From: Photobacterium sp. TY1-4
GTDB taxonomy: Bacteria > Pseudomonadota > Gammaproteobacteria > Enterobacterales > Vibrionaceae
Length of the DNA: 64,000 nt
Assembly (NCBI RefSeq): GCF_025398175.1
Contig: NZ_CP099734.1
Coordinates: 372,001-436,000 of the forward strand
Direction: 5' to 3'
Below the pieces are notes generated by a model. That model was not told the DNA's origin. It saw only the letters and a list, made by a program, of their open reading frames with translations, and ran no database searches. Position numbers and translations under genes: made by a program. Positions 50,584 through 60,240 of the stretch are shown in pieces; position 1 is the first letter of the stretch; each line of letters starts with the position of its first letter.

Positions 50584-52500
50584 TTACAGCCTGAAGGTCC
50601 CGACCATGTCGTCAAGGCGCTGCGACAGTGCCTGAAGCTCCTGGCTGGCGGTCGCCAGCTCGGCGGCCGTGTCTGCCGTCCGCTGGGTGGTGTCGTTGAT
50701 CTCTTCAATGTTGCAGTTGATGTCGTTGACCACGGTCGACTGCTCTTCGGTTGCGGTCGCGACCTGGGTGTTCATGTCCGAAATCAGAGTGATCCGCTCG
50801 GCAATCGATACCAGGGCGCCGGAGGCTTCATCAGCCGAGGACACGCCGTCCGAGGTCAGCTGGCGGCTCTGCTCCATCGCATTCACCGCGTTGCCAGCTT
50901 CTTCCTGCAGGCGGTTGATCATTTGCTGGATCTCGTCGGTCGAGGCCGCGGTACGGCTGGCCAGGTTGCGCACTTCATCGGCCACTACGGCAAAGCCGCG
51001 GCCCTGCTCTCCGGCCCGGGCCGCTTCGATGGCGGCGTTGAGCGCCAGCAGGTTGGTCTGCTCGGAGATCCCGCGGATCACATCCAGAATACTGCCGATG
51101 GCCTGGGTGTTGTTGGCCAGCGAGCCAATCACGTCGCTCACCTGAGCGACATCCCGCGCCAGCTGGTTGATGTTATCACGGGCCTGAGCGACAACCTGCT
51201 GACCGCTCTGGGTCTCGGCATCAGCATTGTGGGCGGCTTCAGCGGCCTGGGCAGCATTGCCGGCAATCTCACTGACGGTGGCGCCCATTTGATTGATGGC
51301 GGTGACGACCTGGATGGTACGATCCCGTTGGCTATGGCTGTTATCCAGGGTCTGCTGGGCCTGCGAGGCGACTGATTCCGAAGCATGGCGCAGGGCAATA
51401 CCGGTTTCAGCCACTTCCCGCACCGAGTGGTGGATTTTGCTGATAAAGCTGTTAAAGCCCGAAGAGAGTTGGGCAATCTCGTCTTTGCCTTCGATTTCAA
51501 TCCGGCGGCGCAGATCGCCTTCGCCTTCGCCCAGATCCTTGAACACGTTGGCCAGTTGTTCAATCGGACGGGTGATATTGGTGCCGAGCCAGATTGCCAG
51601 CAGGGCAAATACAGCGGCAACGGCCAAAGTCAGCAGCATGATCTGATTCCGTGCCTGGTTCAGCCCGGCAAAGGCTTCTTCTTTGGGCAGCTCAGCCACG
51701 ACATACCAGTCCATCGACGGAATATAGATGGTGGCCAGCAGACGGTCCTGACCGGCCAGGCGGGCCTGGGCCAGGTTGAAGTCGTTCTTACGCAGGAGCT
51801 GCTGGGCCACGGTCGGGCTGTATTCCTGGCGCAGATCCCGCTGTCCCATTTTCTGCTGATCTTTGTGCAACTGGATCATCCCAGCGGCATCGGTCAGGTA
51901 GACATAGCCACTTTGCTCCAACCGGAACTGGTTAATAAAGTCGACCATTTCATCCATTGAGCGGGAGAGGCCGGCCAGACCGCGGCCATTGAGTTGCTGG
52001 TAGTTGATAAACAGTTTGACCTCGCCGTTGGCTTCGCGAAACACATTGAGCATGTGTGCGTTACCGCTGGCGGTAAAGTTATAGAACCAGCTGTCCTGTT
52101 GTTGGGTGAGCTGGCGCAGGAAGCCATTCTGATTCCAGTAACGGCCGGACTGGCGATCAGCAATCGAGGCGTCGAGCAGCTGGTATTGGGACTTGATGTC
52201 ATTGAGCTGGCCGACCAGCAGCGCTTCCTGCTGTGGCGTCACTTCGGTTGCGAACAAGGCGTTGGTCATCCGGTTGGTTGCCAGTTGCTGTGCGGCGGAT
52301 TGCAATGCTGACACTTCTTTGTCAATGTGGTTGCGTATCTGCATTAAGGTGGCAGGAAGTTCGCTGGTGAGCAGTCGGTCTTCGACCACCTGGCGTGCTT
52401 GCTGCTGGCTGAGGATCCCGACCAGGGCGGTCGAGGCCAGCACGGCGAAAATCATCGCCATGATCAGTTTCTTTTTAATCGTTAACTGGTTGAACTTCAT
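50584..52500 (-). CDS. Methyl-accepting chemotaxis protein with periplasmic Cache-type sensor
   Basis: Transmembrane chemoreceptor that controls CheA. It has 638 residues: TM1 at about residues 10-30 ([20 protein letters not shown]), a periplasmic dCache-like sensor (about residues 35-285; [16 protein letters not shown] and [14 protein letters not shown] are typical), TM2 at about residues 290-312, HAMP (about residues 313-365) and the signalling hairpin tip [20 protein letters not shown]. There is no C-terminal CheR/CheB pentapeptide; it ends [10 protein letters not shown]. The ATG at 52498-52500 is chosen because it begins the TM1 signal. Ligand unknown. It diverges from the patatin autotransporter across tandem repeats. 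Confidence 0.95.
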   Translation of the reverse strand: MKFNQLTIKKKLIMAMIFAVLASTALVGILSQQQARQVVEDRLLTSELPATLMQIRNHIDKEVSALQSAAQQLATNRMTNALFATEVTPQQEALLVGQLNDIKSQYQLLDASIADRQSGRYWNQNGFLRQLTQQQDSWFYNFTASGNAHMLNVFREANGEVKLFINYQQLNGRGLAGLSRSMDEMVDFINQFRLEQSGYVYLTDAAGMIQLHKDQQKMGQRDLRQEYSPTVAQQLLRKNDFNLAQARLAGQDRLLATIYIPSMDWYVVAELPKEEAFAGLNQARNQIMLLTLAVAAVFALLAIWLGTNITRPIEQLANVFKDLGEGEGDLRRRIEIEGKDEIAQLSSGFNSFISKIHHSVREVAETGIALRHASESVASQAQQTLDNSHSQRDRTIQVVTAINQMGATVSEIAGNAAQAAEAAHNADAETQSGQQVVAQARDNINQLARDVAQVSDVIGSLANNTQAIGSILDVIRGISEQTNLLALNAAIEAARAGEQGRGFAVVADEVRNLASRTAASTDEIQQMINRLQEEAGNAVNAMEQSRQLTSDGVSSADEASGALVSIAERITLISDMNTQVATATEEQSTVVNDINCNIEEINDTTQRTADTAAELATASQELQALSQRLDDMVGTFRL

Positions 52501-52529
52501 AGTGCTTAACCCGCTTTTAGCTAGTCGGT

Positions 52530-52573
52530 AGTATGAACGTCGGTATAGTATGAACGTCGGTATAGTAAGAACG
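52530..52573 (+). repeat. 17-bp tandem repeat, 2.6 copies, between divergent genes
   Basis: AGTATGAACGTCGGTAT occurs at 52530-52546 and 52547-52563 without a mismatch, then a partial third copy AGTAAGAACG (52564-52573). It occupies the 101-base gap between the chemoreceptor start (52500) and the patatin gene start (52602), so it must overlap one or both promoters. Confidence 0.85.
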
Positions 52574-52601
52574 AGCCTGTCGTCCACGGATAAAGTTGCT
52601 A

Positions 52602-54905
52602 ATGACCCAACAACAGCCATCAGATCTAAATCTCTCTTCGGTAGGTTATCTGCCGATCCGTTACATTTCTTTAGTGATCCTGCTTCCACTAATGGCAATG
52701 TTCTACTCTTTTTCTGCGGTTGCCGACGAGCGGCCCAAAGTCGGGCTGGTGCTTGGTGGGGGCGGGGCAAAAGGGGCCGCACATATCGGGGTGCTCAAAG
52801 CTCTGGAAGAGATGCAGATCCCGGTAGATTACGTGGTCGGGACCAGTATGGGGGCGTATGTCGGCGGGCTGTATGCGACCGGCATGAGCGCCGAGGAGAT
52901 CGAGGCGCTCATGACTTCGGTTGACTGGGTGAGTGGGTACGAAGATCGGGTCCGGCGCAGTGAACGCCGGGTGCGGGAAAAGCAGCAGGAGGATCGCTTC
53001 CAGGTCACCAGTGGGGTCGGGTTTGAGTTCTGGAAGCTGAAGGTTCCCCGGGGGATCGTACAGGGCCAGCGGATGGGGGAGATCCTGCGCTCGACTTCCG
53101 GCAACCTGCCGATGATGCGCAGTTTTGATGATCTGGCGATTCCGTTTCGCGCGGTCGCCACCGATATCGAGCGGCTGGAGCCGGTGGTGCTGAAGGCGGG
53201 GGATCTGGCCGAGGCGATGCAGGCCAGTATGTCGGTGCCCGGGTTGCTGCCGCCGCTGGCGCTGGACGACCGTCTGCTGGTGGATGGTGGGATCACCAAT
53301 AACCTGCCGATCTCCGTCGTTCAGGAGATGGGGGCCGATATCATCATTGCCGTCGATATCAGTAACGAGTTCAAAACTCGGGATGAGCTGGAAGACTATG
53401 TCGCGGTGATGGATCAGCTGACGGATTTTATGGTGCGGGATAATGCCGCGCGCCAGCTGGCGTTGCTCAGCGAGCAAGATACGGTGATCCGCCCGGACAT
53501 TCGCGGGATCACCACCACAGATTTCGACAAGATGCCTGAAGCGTTTGACCAAGGCTACCGGGCAACGATGGCGTCGAAACTGAAACTGCAGCGCCTGGGC
53601 GACCCGGTGTGGTTCCAGACGTATATCGATCGCAAGCAGCGCAAGCGCCGGGCGCTCAACTATCTGGATCAGCTGCGGGTCGATCAGATCAAGTTGGTGA
53701 ATCTCAGCCACTACTCCGATCAGGTGCTCTTGAACCGGCTGGCCCTGAAGCCGGGGAAAGTGATCCGATCGGAGGCGTTGGCCCAAGGGGTGCGCAACCT
53801 TTATGCGCTGGATCGGTTCGAGCGGGTGGATTACCGCATCCTGCAGGACAAGGGTGAAAATGTGGTCCAGATTGAGGTGAAGGAAAAAAGCTGGGGACCG
53901 AACTTTATCGACTTGCGTTTTGCGCTGGAAGATGACTTTCAGAACAGCACCGACTATTCCATCGGGGCTGCGTTTAACGTCACCGGCCTCAGCGGCGCGG
54001 GGGCGGAGTGGCGGACCGAGCTCGAATACGGCACCAAGAAACGGATTGCCACTGAGCTGTACCTGCCGTTTGTGAAAGATCAGGCCTGGTTCAGTCTGTT
54101 GCGCGCCGATTACACCTCGGCCGAGAAAAATATCACCGGTTTCGGTGAAGAGCCGAGCTTGGAAGAGATCGGGAACTTCGTCTCTGCCACCTATACCGAT
54201 ACTGTACTGGATGCATCCTTCGGCTGGCAGCCGGAGCTGTGGCAGGAATTTCGCGTGGGGGCCCGATATCTTTACGGGGAAACCGAGTTTCCGCAAATTT
54301 TCGGCGTCGGTATCGATACCCGCCATAGCCGGGTTGGCTATCTGAACTATAACCTCGATACCCTGGATGACTTTATGATGCCGCGTCACGGCAATCTGTT
54401 TGAGGTTGAGCTGGCGGCCTCTGACGACACCAATGAGTTTCTCGGTCAGGAGCAGACGGATGTTGCCTTTCACCTGGATGTGATATGGAAAGGCGCTTAC
54501 AGCTTTGGTCCCCATACCCTGATGGGCAAGGCCGAGCTGGGTCGGGTGAAGTCGGATGAAGATCTGCGGCTGGATCCCAAAGAGCTGGGCGGCTTTTTGA
54601 ATCTGTCCGGGATCCCGAAAAACAGCCTGGCGGGCAATAACAAGATTTTCTCGGCCCTGGTTTATCGCTATGACCTGCTGGAGCAGGACTTCGGACTGTT
54701 TAACTCGACGATTTATCTGGGGAGTTCGGTGGAGTGGGGCGGCGTGTATAACGATGACGACATTGCTCTGCGGGATGCGCCGCTGTATCTCGCCGGCAGT
54801 CTGTTTACCGGTTTGACCACGCCGTTGGGACCGTTGATCCTGGCCTATGGTCAGACAGAGCAGAGTCATCATGCAGTTTACCTATTTTTCGGCGGTGCAC
54901 TGTAA
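52602..54905 (+). CDS. Patatin-like phospholipase with POTRA and outer-membrane barrel (type Vd autotransporter-like)
   Basis: Predicted secreted or surface lipolytic enzyme resembling PlpD and FplA. It has 767 residues. An unusually long signal region (about 41 residues, hydrophobic [18 protein letters not shown]) precedes a patatin domain at about residues 46-240, with oxyanion motif GGGGAKG, nucleophile GTSMGA and catalytic Asp in [14 protein letters not shown]-like domain (about residues 345-420, [20 protein letters not shown]) and a C-terminal beta barrel of the BamA/Omp85 type (about residues 435-767, ending YLFFGGAL) follow. The start is ATG 52602. Internal ATG 52692 would truncate the signal. 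The substrate is unknown. Confidence 0.9.
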   Translation: MTQQQPSDLNLSSVGYLPIRYISLVILLPLMAMFYSFSAVADERPKVGLVLGGGGAKGAAHIGVLKALEEMQIPVDYVVGTSMGAYVGGLYATGMSAEEIEALMTSVDWVSGYEDRVRRSERRVREKQQEDRFQVTSGVGFEFWKLKVPRGIVQGQRMGEILRSTSGNLPMMRSFDDLAIPFRAVATDIERLEPVVLKAGDLAEAMQASMSVPGLLPPLALDDRLLVDGGITNNLPISVVQEMGADIIIAVDISNEFKTRDELEDYVAVMDQLTDFMVRDNAARQLALLSEQDTVIRPDIRGITTTDFDKMPEAFDQGYRATMASKLKLQRLGDPVWFQTYIDRKQRKRRALNYLDQLRVDQIKLVNLSHYSDQVLLNRLALKPGKVIRSEALAQGVRNLYALDRFERVDYRILQDKGENVVQIEVKEKSWGPNFIDLRFALEDDFQNSTDYSIGAAFNVTGLSGAGAEWRTELEYGTKKRIATELYLPFVKDQAWFSLLRADYTSAEKNITGFGEEPSLEEIGNFVSATYTDTVLDASFGWQPELWQEFRVGARYLYGETEFPQIFGVGIDTRHSRVGYLNYNLDTLDDFMMPRHGNLFEVELAASDDTNEFLGQEQTDVAFHLDVIWKGAYSFGPHTLMGKAELGRVKSDEDLRLDPKELGGFLNLSGIPKNSLAGNNKIFSALVYRYDLLEQDFGLFNSTIYLGSSVEWGGVYNDDDIALRDAPLYLAGSLFTGLTTPLGPLILAYGQTEQSHHAVYLFFGGAL

Positions 54906-55074
54906 TGACAGAGGTATGTCTATCTCTCTGATTATTTGAAAAAGATTTATCAATCACGCCGGAATACCGGGCAAAAGATTGGTCAAAATTATGCGAAAAA
55001 TGTGAATGTTGTATAAAACGGGTAGATTTTAATTTTACGTTAAAACTGGTATGCTCGCTAAACGGTTTTGGTCC

Positions 55075-55182
55075 CTTCTGCCCAAGATGCCGTCTAAGGA
55101 CAACATGAATAGACCCGGATGCAGAAGACGATCAATTACGTCCAAGGATGTTTGGCCATCGCGGCCAAACCAACAATGAGGA
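55075..55182 (+). promoter_or_regulatory. Structured 5' leader of acnB
   Basis: CTTCTGC (55075-55081) pairs with GCAGAAG (55121-55127) around an inner stem GTCTA/TAGAC (55092-55096 with 55110-55114). TTTGGCC-ATCGC-GGCCAAA (55151-55169) is a perfect hairpin ending eight bases before the TGAGGA ribosome site. A TATGCT at 55050-55055 may be the -10. The folds are seen in the sequence; a regulatory role is inferred. Confidence 0.5.
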
Positions 55183-55189
55183 ATATGTC

Positions 55190-57787
55190 GTGCTTGAAGC
55201 CTACCGTAAACACGTCGAAGAGCGTGCCGCCGAAGGAGTCGTGGCAAAGCCACTCGATGCTGAGCAGGTTGCCGCCCTGGTTGAACTGTTAAAGAACCCG
55301 CCGGCCGGCGAAGAAGCGTTCTTGCTGGATCTGCTGGAAAATCGTATTCCCCCGGGTGTTGATGAAGCCGCTTATGTCAAAGCCGGCTTCCTGGCCGCTG
55401 TCGCCAACGGTGAAGCCGAGTCGCCGATTGTCAGTCAAGAAAAAGCGGCGGAGCTCCTGGGCACCATGCAGGGTGGTTATAACATCGAGCCGCTGATCGC
55501 GCTGCTGGACAACGACGCGCTGGCGCCGATTGCCGCGAAGGCGCTGTCCCATACTCTGCTGATGTTTGATGCTTTCTACGATGTTGAAGAGAAGGCGAAA
55601 GCGGGGAATGTGCATGCCAAGCAAGTGCTCCAGTCTTGGGCTGACGCGGAGTGGTTCCTGAGCAAGAACCCAGTGCCTGAGAAAGTCACGCTGACCGTAT
55701 TCAAAGTCACCGGTGAAACCAATACCGATGATCTGTCGCCGGCACCAGATGCCTGGTCTCGCCCGGATATTCCACTGCACGCCCTGGCGATGCTGAAAAA
55801 CGAACGTGAAGGTATTTTCCCGGATCAACCTGGCGTGATTGGCCCAATCAAGCAACTGAAGGACCTGGAAGCGCAAGGTCACCCGCTGGTTTATGTCGGG
55901 GATGTGGTCGGGACCGGCTCTTCCCGTAAATCGGCGACCAACTCCGTGCTGTGGTTCATGGGCGAAGATATTCCTTATGTACCGAATAAGCGCGCCGGCG
56001 GTTACTGCCTGGGCGGTAAAATTGCGCCGATTTTCTTTAACACCATGGAAGATGCCGGTGCCCTGCCGATTGAGCTGGATGTTTCCAAGCTCAACATGGG
56101 CGATGTGATCGACCTGTATCCGATTGAAGGCAAGGTGTGTAAGCACGGCACCGATGAAGTACTGTCGACTTTCAAGCTTAAAACGGATGTCCTGTACGAT
56201 GAAGTGCGTGCCGGTGGCCGGATCCCGCTGATCATCGGCCGTGGCCTGACGGATAAAGCGCGTGAGAGCCTGGGCCTTGCGCCGTCTGACGTGTTCCGCC
56301 GTCCGCAAGCCGTGGCGGATACCGGCAAAGGCTATACCCTGGCGCAGAAAATGGTCGGGAAAGCCTGTGGCGTGGACGGGATCCGTCCGGGCACTTACTG
56401 TGAGCCGAAGATGACGACCGTTGGTTCTCAGGATACCACCGGCCCGATGACCCGTGATGAGCTGAAAGACTTGGCCTGTCTGGGTTTCTCTGCTGAGCTG
56501 ACCATGCAGTCATTCTGTCACACCTCGGCTTATCCGAAGCCGGTGGATGTGGTCACGCACCACACCCTGCCTGATTTCATCATGAACCGTGGCGGGGTTG
56601 CCCTGCGTCCGGGCGATGGTGTGATTCACTCCTGGCTGAACCGCATGCTGCTGCCGGATACCGTCGGTACCGGTGGTGACTCGCACACCCGTTTCCCGTT
56701 GGGGATCTCGTTCCCGGCCGGCTCTGGCCTGGTGGCGTTCGCTGCCGCAACCGGCGTCATGCCGCTGGATATGCCGGAATCGATTCTGGTGCGCTTCAAG
56801 GGTGACATGCAGCCGGGGATCACCCTGCGTGATCTGGTGCATGCAATCCCTTACTACGCGATTCAGCAAGGTCTGCTGACCGTTGAGAAATCCGGCAAGA
56901 TCAATGAATTCTCCGGCCGCATCCTGGAAATCGAAGGGGTCGAGCACCTGACGGTTGAGCAGGCATTCGAGTTGTCTGATGCCTCTGCAGAGCGTTCTGC
57001 GGCCGGTTGTACCGTGAAACTGTCGCAAGCCTCGGTTGCAGAATACCTGGAATCGAACATCGTCATGCTGAAATGGATGATTGCCGAAGGTTATGGTGAT
57101 CGCCGTACCATCGAGCGCCGTATCACCGCGATGGAAGGCTGGCTGGCAAATCCTGAGCTGATGGAAGCGGATCAAGACGCTGACTATGCGCACGTGATTG
57201 AAATTGATCTGGCTGAGATCAAAGAGCCGATCCTGTGTGCGCCGAACGATCCGGATGATGCCCGCCTGCTGTCCGAAGTCCAGGGTACTGGCATTGACGA
57301 AGTGTTCATCGGCTCGTGCATGACCAACATCGGCCACTTCCGGGCTGCCGGTAAGCTGCTGGAGAAATTTGGTGGCCAGCTCGATACCCGCCTGTGGGTG
57401 GCACCGCCAACCAAGATGGACCGCGACCAGCTGACCGAGGAAGGCTACTACGGTATCTTCGGCCGTGCCGGGGTGCGGATTGAAACGCCGGGATGCTCCC
57501 TGTGCATGGGGAACCAGGCGCGGGTTGCGGACAAGGCAACGGTAATGTCGACGTCGACCCGTAACTTCCCGAACCGTCTGGGAACCGGGGCGAATGTGTA
57601 CCTGTCTTCTGCCGAGTTGGCAGCGGTGGGAGCTATTCTGGGCCGGATCCCGACCCTGGAAGAGTACCTGGAATATGCCAAGCAAATTGATGCGACGGCT
57701 GCCGATACTTATCGTTACCTGAACTTCCATCGCATGGACAGCTACACCAAGAAAGCCGGTGAGGTGATTGTTCAGGCTGCGGTCTAA
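55190..57787 (+). CDS. acnB: Bifunctional aconitate hydratase 2 / 2-methylisocitrate dehydratase AcnB
   Basis: Fe-S enzyme of the citric acid cycle that interconverts citrate and isocitrate; in E. coli apo-AcnB also binds mRNA. From the GTG at 55190 it has 865 residues, exactly the E. coli length, starting [22 protein letters not shown] lies seven bases upstream. An ATG at 55148 would put 14 unrelated residues in front and read through the leader hairpin. 4Fe-4S ligands lie in [11 protein letters not shown] and [12 protein letters not shown]. The N-terminal HEAT-like domain and swivel domain ([20 protein letters not shown]) are intact. Confidence 0.98.
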   Translation: MLEAYRKHVEERAAEGVVAKPLDAEQVAALVELLKNPPAGEEAFLLDLLENRIPPGVDEAAYVKAGFLAAVANGEAESPIVSQEKAAELLGTMQGGYNIEPLIALLDNDALAPIAAKALSHTLLMFDAFYDVEEKAKAGNVHAKQVLQSWADAEWFLSKNPVPEKVTLTVFKVTGETNTDDLSPAPDAWSRPDIPLHALAMLKNEREGIFPDQPGVIGPIKQLKDLEAQGHPLVYVGDVVGTGSSRKSATNSVLWFMGEDIPYVPNKRAGGYCLGGKIAPIFFNTMEDAGALPIELDVSKLNMGDVIDLYPIEGKVCKHGTDEVLSTFKLKTDVLYDEVRAGGRIPLIIGRGLTDKARESLGLAPSDVFRRPQAVADTGKGYTLAQKMVGKACGVDGIRPGTYCEPKMTTVGSQDTTGPMTRDELKDLACLGFSAELTMQSFCHTSAYPKPVDVVTHHTLPDFIMNRGGVALRPGDGVIHSWLNRMLLPDTVGTGGDSHTRFPLGISFPAGSGLVAFAAATGVMPLDMPESILVRFKGDMQPGITLRDLVHAIPYYAIQQGLLTVEKSGKINEFSGRILEIEGVEHLTVEQAFELSDASAERSAAGCTVKLSQASVAEYLESNIVMLKWMIAEGYGDRRTIERRITAMEGWLANPELMEADQDADYAHVIEIDLAEIKEPILCAPNDPDDARLLSEVQGTGIDEVFIGSCMTNIGHFRAAGKLLEKFGGQLDTRLWVAPPTKMDRDQLTEEGYYGIFGRAGVRIETPGCSLCMGNQARVADKATVMSTSTRNFPNRLGTGANVYLSSAELAAVGAILGRIPTLEEYLEYAKQIDATAADTYRYLNFHRMDSYTKKAGEVIVQAAV

Positions 57788-57814
57788 CATCATCTGAGTG
57801 AATCGGAACAACGC

Positions 57815-57844
57815 AGGGGAAGCCGGATGGCTTCCCCTTTTTTA
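57815..57844 (+). terminator. Rho-independent terminator of acnB
   Basis: AGGGGAAGCC-GGAT-GGCTTCCCCT forms a 10-bp stem followed by a run of seven T, 28 bases after the acnB stop. Confidence 0.93.
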
Positions 57845-57894
57845 TTCGCTGTTTTTTGGCTGTGTTTTTTGTCCGCGTCAGTCGACGTTGCCGG

Positions 57895-59034
57895 TCAGCG
57901 AAGGTGTTGCAGCTGGATCAGCGCGGCGATATTGCGGGCGGTGGTTTCGACGTTGGCTGCGGCTTCGGCCAGCGCCTGCTCGAGTGGCATGGCGCCCGGC
58001 ACCACACTGAAGACGGCATCAATGCCGTGCTGATGGACCATGTGGGCGTCCGGCGCAAGGCTGCCGGCGATCGCAATCACCGGTCGCTGGAACTGTTTGG
58101 CAATGCGGGCCACCCCGACCGGCGTTTTACCGTGAATACTCTGGCTGTCGAGCCGGCCTTCGCCGGTGATCACCCAGTCGGCATCCCGGACGGCGTCTGC
58201 CAGCCCGGCAGCTTCGGTCACGATCTCAATCCCCGGCCGCAGGCTGGCATCCAATAGCCCCAGCAGCGCTGCACCCAACCCGCCGGCGGCGCCGGCGCCC
58301 GGGATATCTTTCACGTCACGTCCAAGTTGCGAATGGATGATCGCTGCATAGTGCGCCAGATTGGCATCGAGCTGTGCCACCATCGCCGGTGTCGCGCCTT
58401 TTTGCGGACCGAACACGGCTGAGGCACCTGTTGGTCCGCACAGCGGATTATCAACATCGCAGGCAACTTCCAGTGTGACGGCGGCAAGGCGCGGATCAAG
58501 CTGGCGCAGGTCGATGGTGGCGAGTCGGGCCAGCGCCGCGCCACCGGCACCGAGGTCCTGGCCGTCCCGATCAAGCAGGCGGATCCCCAGGGCCTGGGCC
58601 ATACCGATGCCACCGTCATTGGTGGCGCTGCCGCCGATGCCGAGCAGGATTTTGCCAACGTCGAGATCCAGGGCGGCTTTGATCAGCTCGCCGGTTCCGT
58701 AGGAGGTGGTCAGCAGCGGATTTCGCTGCGCGGGGGACACCTGATGCAGGCCGGATGCTGCGGCCATCTCAATCACTGCGGTGCTGCCGTCTCCCAGCAG
58801 GCCGAAGAATCCCTGCACGGGGGCGCCAAGCGGACCGGTGACGGTGGTTTCGATCCGGGTGCCGCCGGTGGCATCAATCAGTGCCTGCACGGTTCCTTCG
58901 CCGCCGTCTGCCATCGGGAGTTTCCGGTAGTCAGCATCCGGCAGCACTTGGCGAAACCCGGCTTCAATGGCCGTGGCCACTTCCATGGCAGTCAGGCTTT
59001 CTTTGTACGAGTCCGGCGCGATGATGATTTTCAT
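57895..59034 (-). CDS. Glycerate kinase (GlxK/GarK family)
   Basis: ATP-dependent glycerate kinase of the type I family (GarK/GlxK, 2-phosphoglycerate forming in E. coli). It has 379 residues, the usual length: IIIAPDSYKESLTAMEVATA at the start, LPMADGGEGTVQALIDATGG, ILLGIGGSATNDGGIGMAQALG near residues 128-149, DVDNPLCGPTGASAVFGPQKG, and ITGEGRLDSQSIHGKTPVGV. The start is the ATG at 59032-59034; 36 further in-frame codons upstream have no similarity. It is convergent with acnB. No garD, garL or glx neighbours are present, so garK versus glxK cannot be decided. Confidence 0.95.
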   Translation of the reverse strand: MKIIIAPDSYKESLTAMEVATAIEAGFRQVLPDADYRKLPMADGGEGTVQALIDATGGTRIETTVTGPLGAPVQGFFGLLGDGSTAVIEMAAASGLHQVSPAQRNPLLTTSYGTGELIKAALDLDVGKILLGIGGSATNDGGIGMAQALGIRLLDRDGQDLGAGGAALARLATIDLRQLDPRLAAVTLEVACDVDNPLCGPTGASAVFGPQKGATPAMVAQLDANLAHYAAIIHSQLGRDVKDIPGAGAAGGLGAALLGLLDASLRPGIEIVTEAAGLADAVRDADWVITGEGRLDSQSIHGKTPVGVARIAKQFQRPVIAIAGSLAPDAHMVHQHGIDAVFSVVPGAMPLEQALAEAAANVETTARNIAALIQLQHLR

Positions 59035-59173
59035 ATTCTCTCCTTCCCTGAGCGGCTCGCACGCCGGGATCAGCCGTCGGCGTTTGCCATCGTGAGTTGC
59101 TTTTTGGCGCCAGATCCTGACAATGTGCGGTCTCTGGGCCAACCTGAAAAACGATGTGGCGATTTTTCACATG

Positions 59174-59213
59174 AAAAAACGGGCCATCGAGGGCATCAGA
59201 TTGGTATGGCCCG
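59174..59213 (-). terminator. Terminator-like hairpin upstream of the glycerate kinase gene
   Basis: On the minus strand CGGGCCAT and ATGGCCCG pair over eight bases with an 18-base loop, then TTTTTT. It points toward the kinase gene and lies 140 bases before its start codon, so it is either a leader attenuator or the end of a short minus-strand transcript. Confidence 0.4.
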
Positions 59214-59320
59214 CATCGCCTGTGACGCGCATGCTGTGTTCGGGTAACTTCTCATTGTATCAAGCCTGTAGCTGAGGACGGAACCGGGCCGGGCGGCAAA
59301 CGCGATTCTCGGAGAGAGCG

Positions 59321-59689
59321 ATGGATTACGAATTTAAGAAAAACACCCTGGACGGCAGCTACCACGCCATCTTCTCCATGGGGCACGAAGCGCTGGGACG
59401 CTGGCTGATTGAGGAAGTTGGCCGGAATTTGGCGAAGGTCGAACAGATCCTGTCCCAGATTGGTGCATTGAAAAACAGCTCCCGGGAGTGGCGGCTGGTG
59501 GGGGAAGAGCTAACTCTGAGCCTTCAGGACAATGAAGCCCTGGTTCAGGCTAACTACCTGTTTTCTGAAGATGACACCGAGCTGGATGAGGACATGCATT
59601 TTTACGATGAGGAATGTATGGCGCTGTGTGGCTTTGAGGATTTTGAACACATGCTGCAAGCCTGGCGCGTTTTTGTGACCCGATTTTAA
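59321..59689 (+). CDS. yacL: UPF0231 family protein YacL
   Basis: Small conserved protein of unknown function, found next to acnB in E. coli and vibrios. It has 122 residues, starting [20 protein letters not shown] and with a strongly acidic C-terminal half ([19 protein letters not shown]). No membrane segment or known catalytic motif is seen. The AGAGAG ribosome site sits before the ATG. The glycerate kinase gene, read the other way, separates it from acnB here, which is a small departure from the E. coli order. Confidence 0.93.
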   Translation: MDYEFKKNTLDGSYHAIFSMGHEALGRWLIEEVGRNLAKVEQILSQIGALKNSSREWRLVGEELTLSLQDNEALVQANYLFSEDDTELDEDMHFYDEECMALCGFEDFEHMLQAWRVFVTRF

Positions 59690-59730
59690 TCAGGATGTCT
59701 TCCCGGGCAAAAAATTGCTTCTTTTCAGTG

Positions 59731-59764
59731 AAAAGGCTGCACCTTGTTGGTGCGGCCTTTTTTG
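59731..59764 (+). terminator. Rho-independent terminator of yacL
   Basis: AAAAGGC-TGCACC-TTGT-(T)GGTGCG-GCCTTTTTT is a strong stem with a U tract, 41 bases after the yacL stop. Its stem contains the NtrC-like site described separately. Confidence 0.88.
59738..59754 (+). promoter_or_regulatory. Putative NtrC (NtrC/GlnG) binding site
   Basis: TGCACC-TTGTT-GGTGCG is a 17-base dyad that matches the NtrC pattern TGCAC(C/T)-N5-GGTGCA at all but the last base. Its centre is about 72 bases upstream of the -24 element of the glnK sigma-54 promoter, a usual enhancer distance. It is embedded in the yacL terminator stem. Confidence 0.6.
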
Positions 59765-59816
59765 CGTTTTTGAGCGTTGTCTTATTAAGTTTCTGATAAA
59801 AAAGGAAATAAAAAAC

Positions 59817-59831
59817 TGGCACAAAGCTTGT
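59817..59831 (+). promoter_or_regulatory. Sigma-54 promoter of glnK-amtB
   Basis: TGGCAC-AAAGC-TTGT matches the -24/-12 consensus TGGCAC-N5-TTGC with one change (GT for GC at -12). It lies 50-64 bases before the glnK start, as expected for a nitrogen-controlled glnK-amtB operon. Confidence 0.75.
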
Positions 59832-59880
59832 TAATTAACCTGTGTGAGAGGAATGGCGTATACAGGTTAAGGAGCAGGCA

Positions 59881-60219
59881 ATGAAAATAATTAACGCAAT
59901 TATCAAACCCTTCAAATTGGACGACGTGCGCGAGGCGTTGGCGGATGTCGGTGTCGAGGGGATGACCGTGTCTGAGGTCAAGGGATTTGGCCGCCAGAAA
60001 GGGCACACCGAGCTGTATCGGGGTGCGGAATACCAAGTCGATTTCCTGCCGAAGGTCAAACTGGAAATTGCCACCCAGGCCGAAAACCTGGATGCCATTA
60101 TTGAAGCCATTACCAAAGCGGCGCAAACCGGCAAGATTGGTGACGGTAAGATTTTTGTTTACGACCTCGATCATGCCGTACGGATCCGTACCGGCGAGAC
60201 CGATCTGGAAGCATTATAA
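59881..60219 (+). CDS. glnK: PII signal-transduction protein GlnK
   Basis: Trimeric nitrogen and energy sensor that plugs AmtB when ammonium rises. It has 112 residues. The T-loop has the uridylylation site Tyr51 (TELYRGAEYQVDF), the B-loop lies near KAAQTGKIGDGKIFV, and the C-terminus is IRTGETDLEAL. The linked amtB and the sigma-54 promoter mark it as GlnK rather than GlnB. There are 21 bases to amtB. Confidence 0.97.
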   Translation: MKIINAIIKPFKLDDVREALADVGVEGMTVSEVKGFGRQKGHTELYRGAEYQVDFLPKVKLEIATQAENLDAIIEAITKAAQTGKIGDGKIFVYDLDHAVRIRTGETDLEAL

Positions 60220-60240
60220 GTATCGAGTGAGAAGGGGATA

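Noticed and set aside
52689..54872. 727-codon minus-strand open frame opposite the patatin gene
   Set aside because: The plus strand encodes clear patatin and barrel motifs over the same bases. The reverse frame is low-complexity Gln/His/Arg text.
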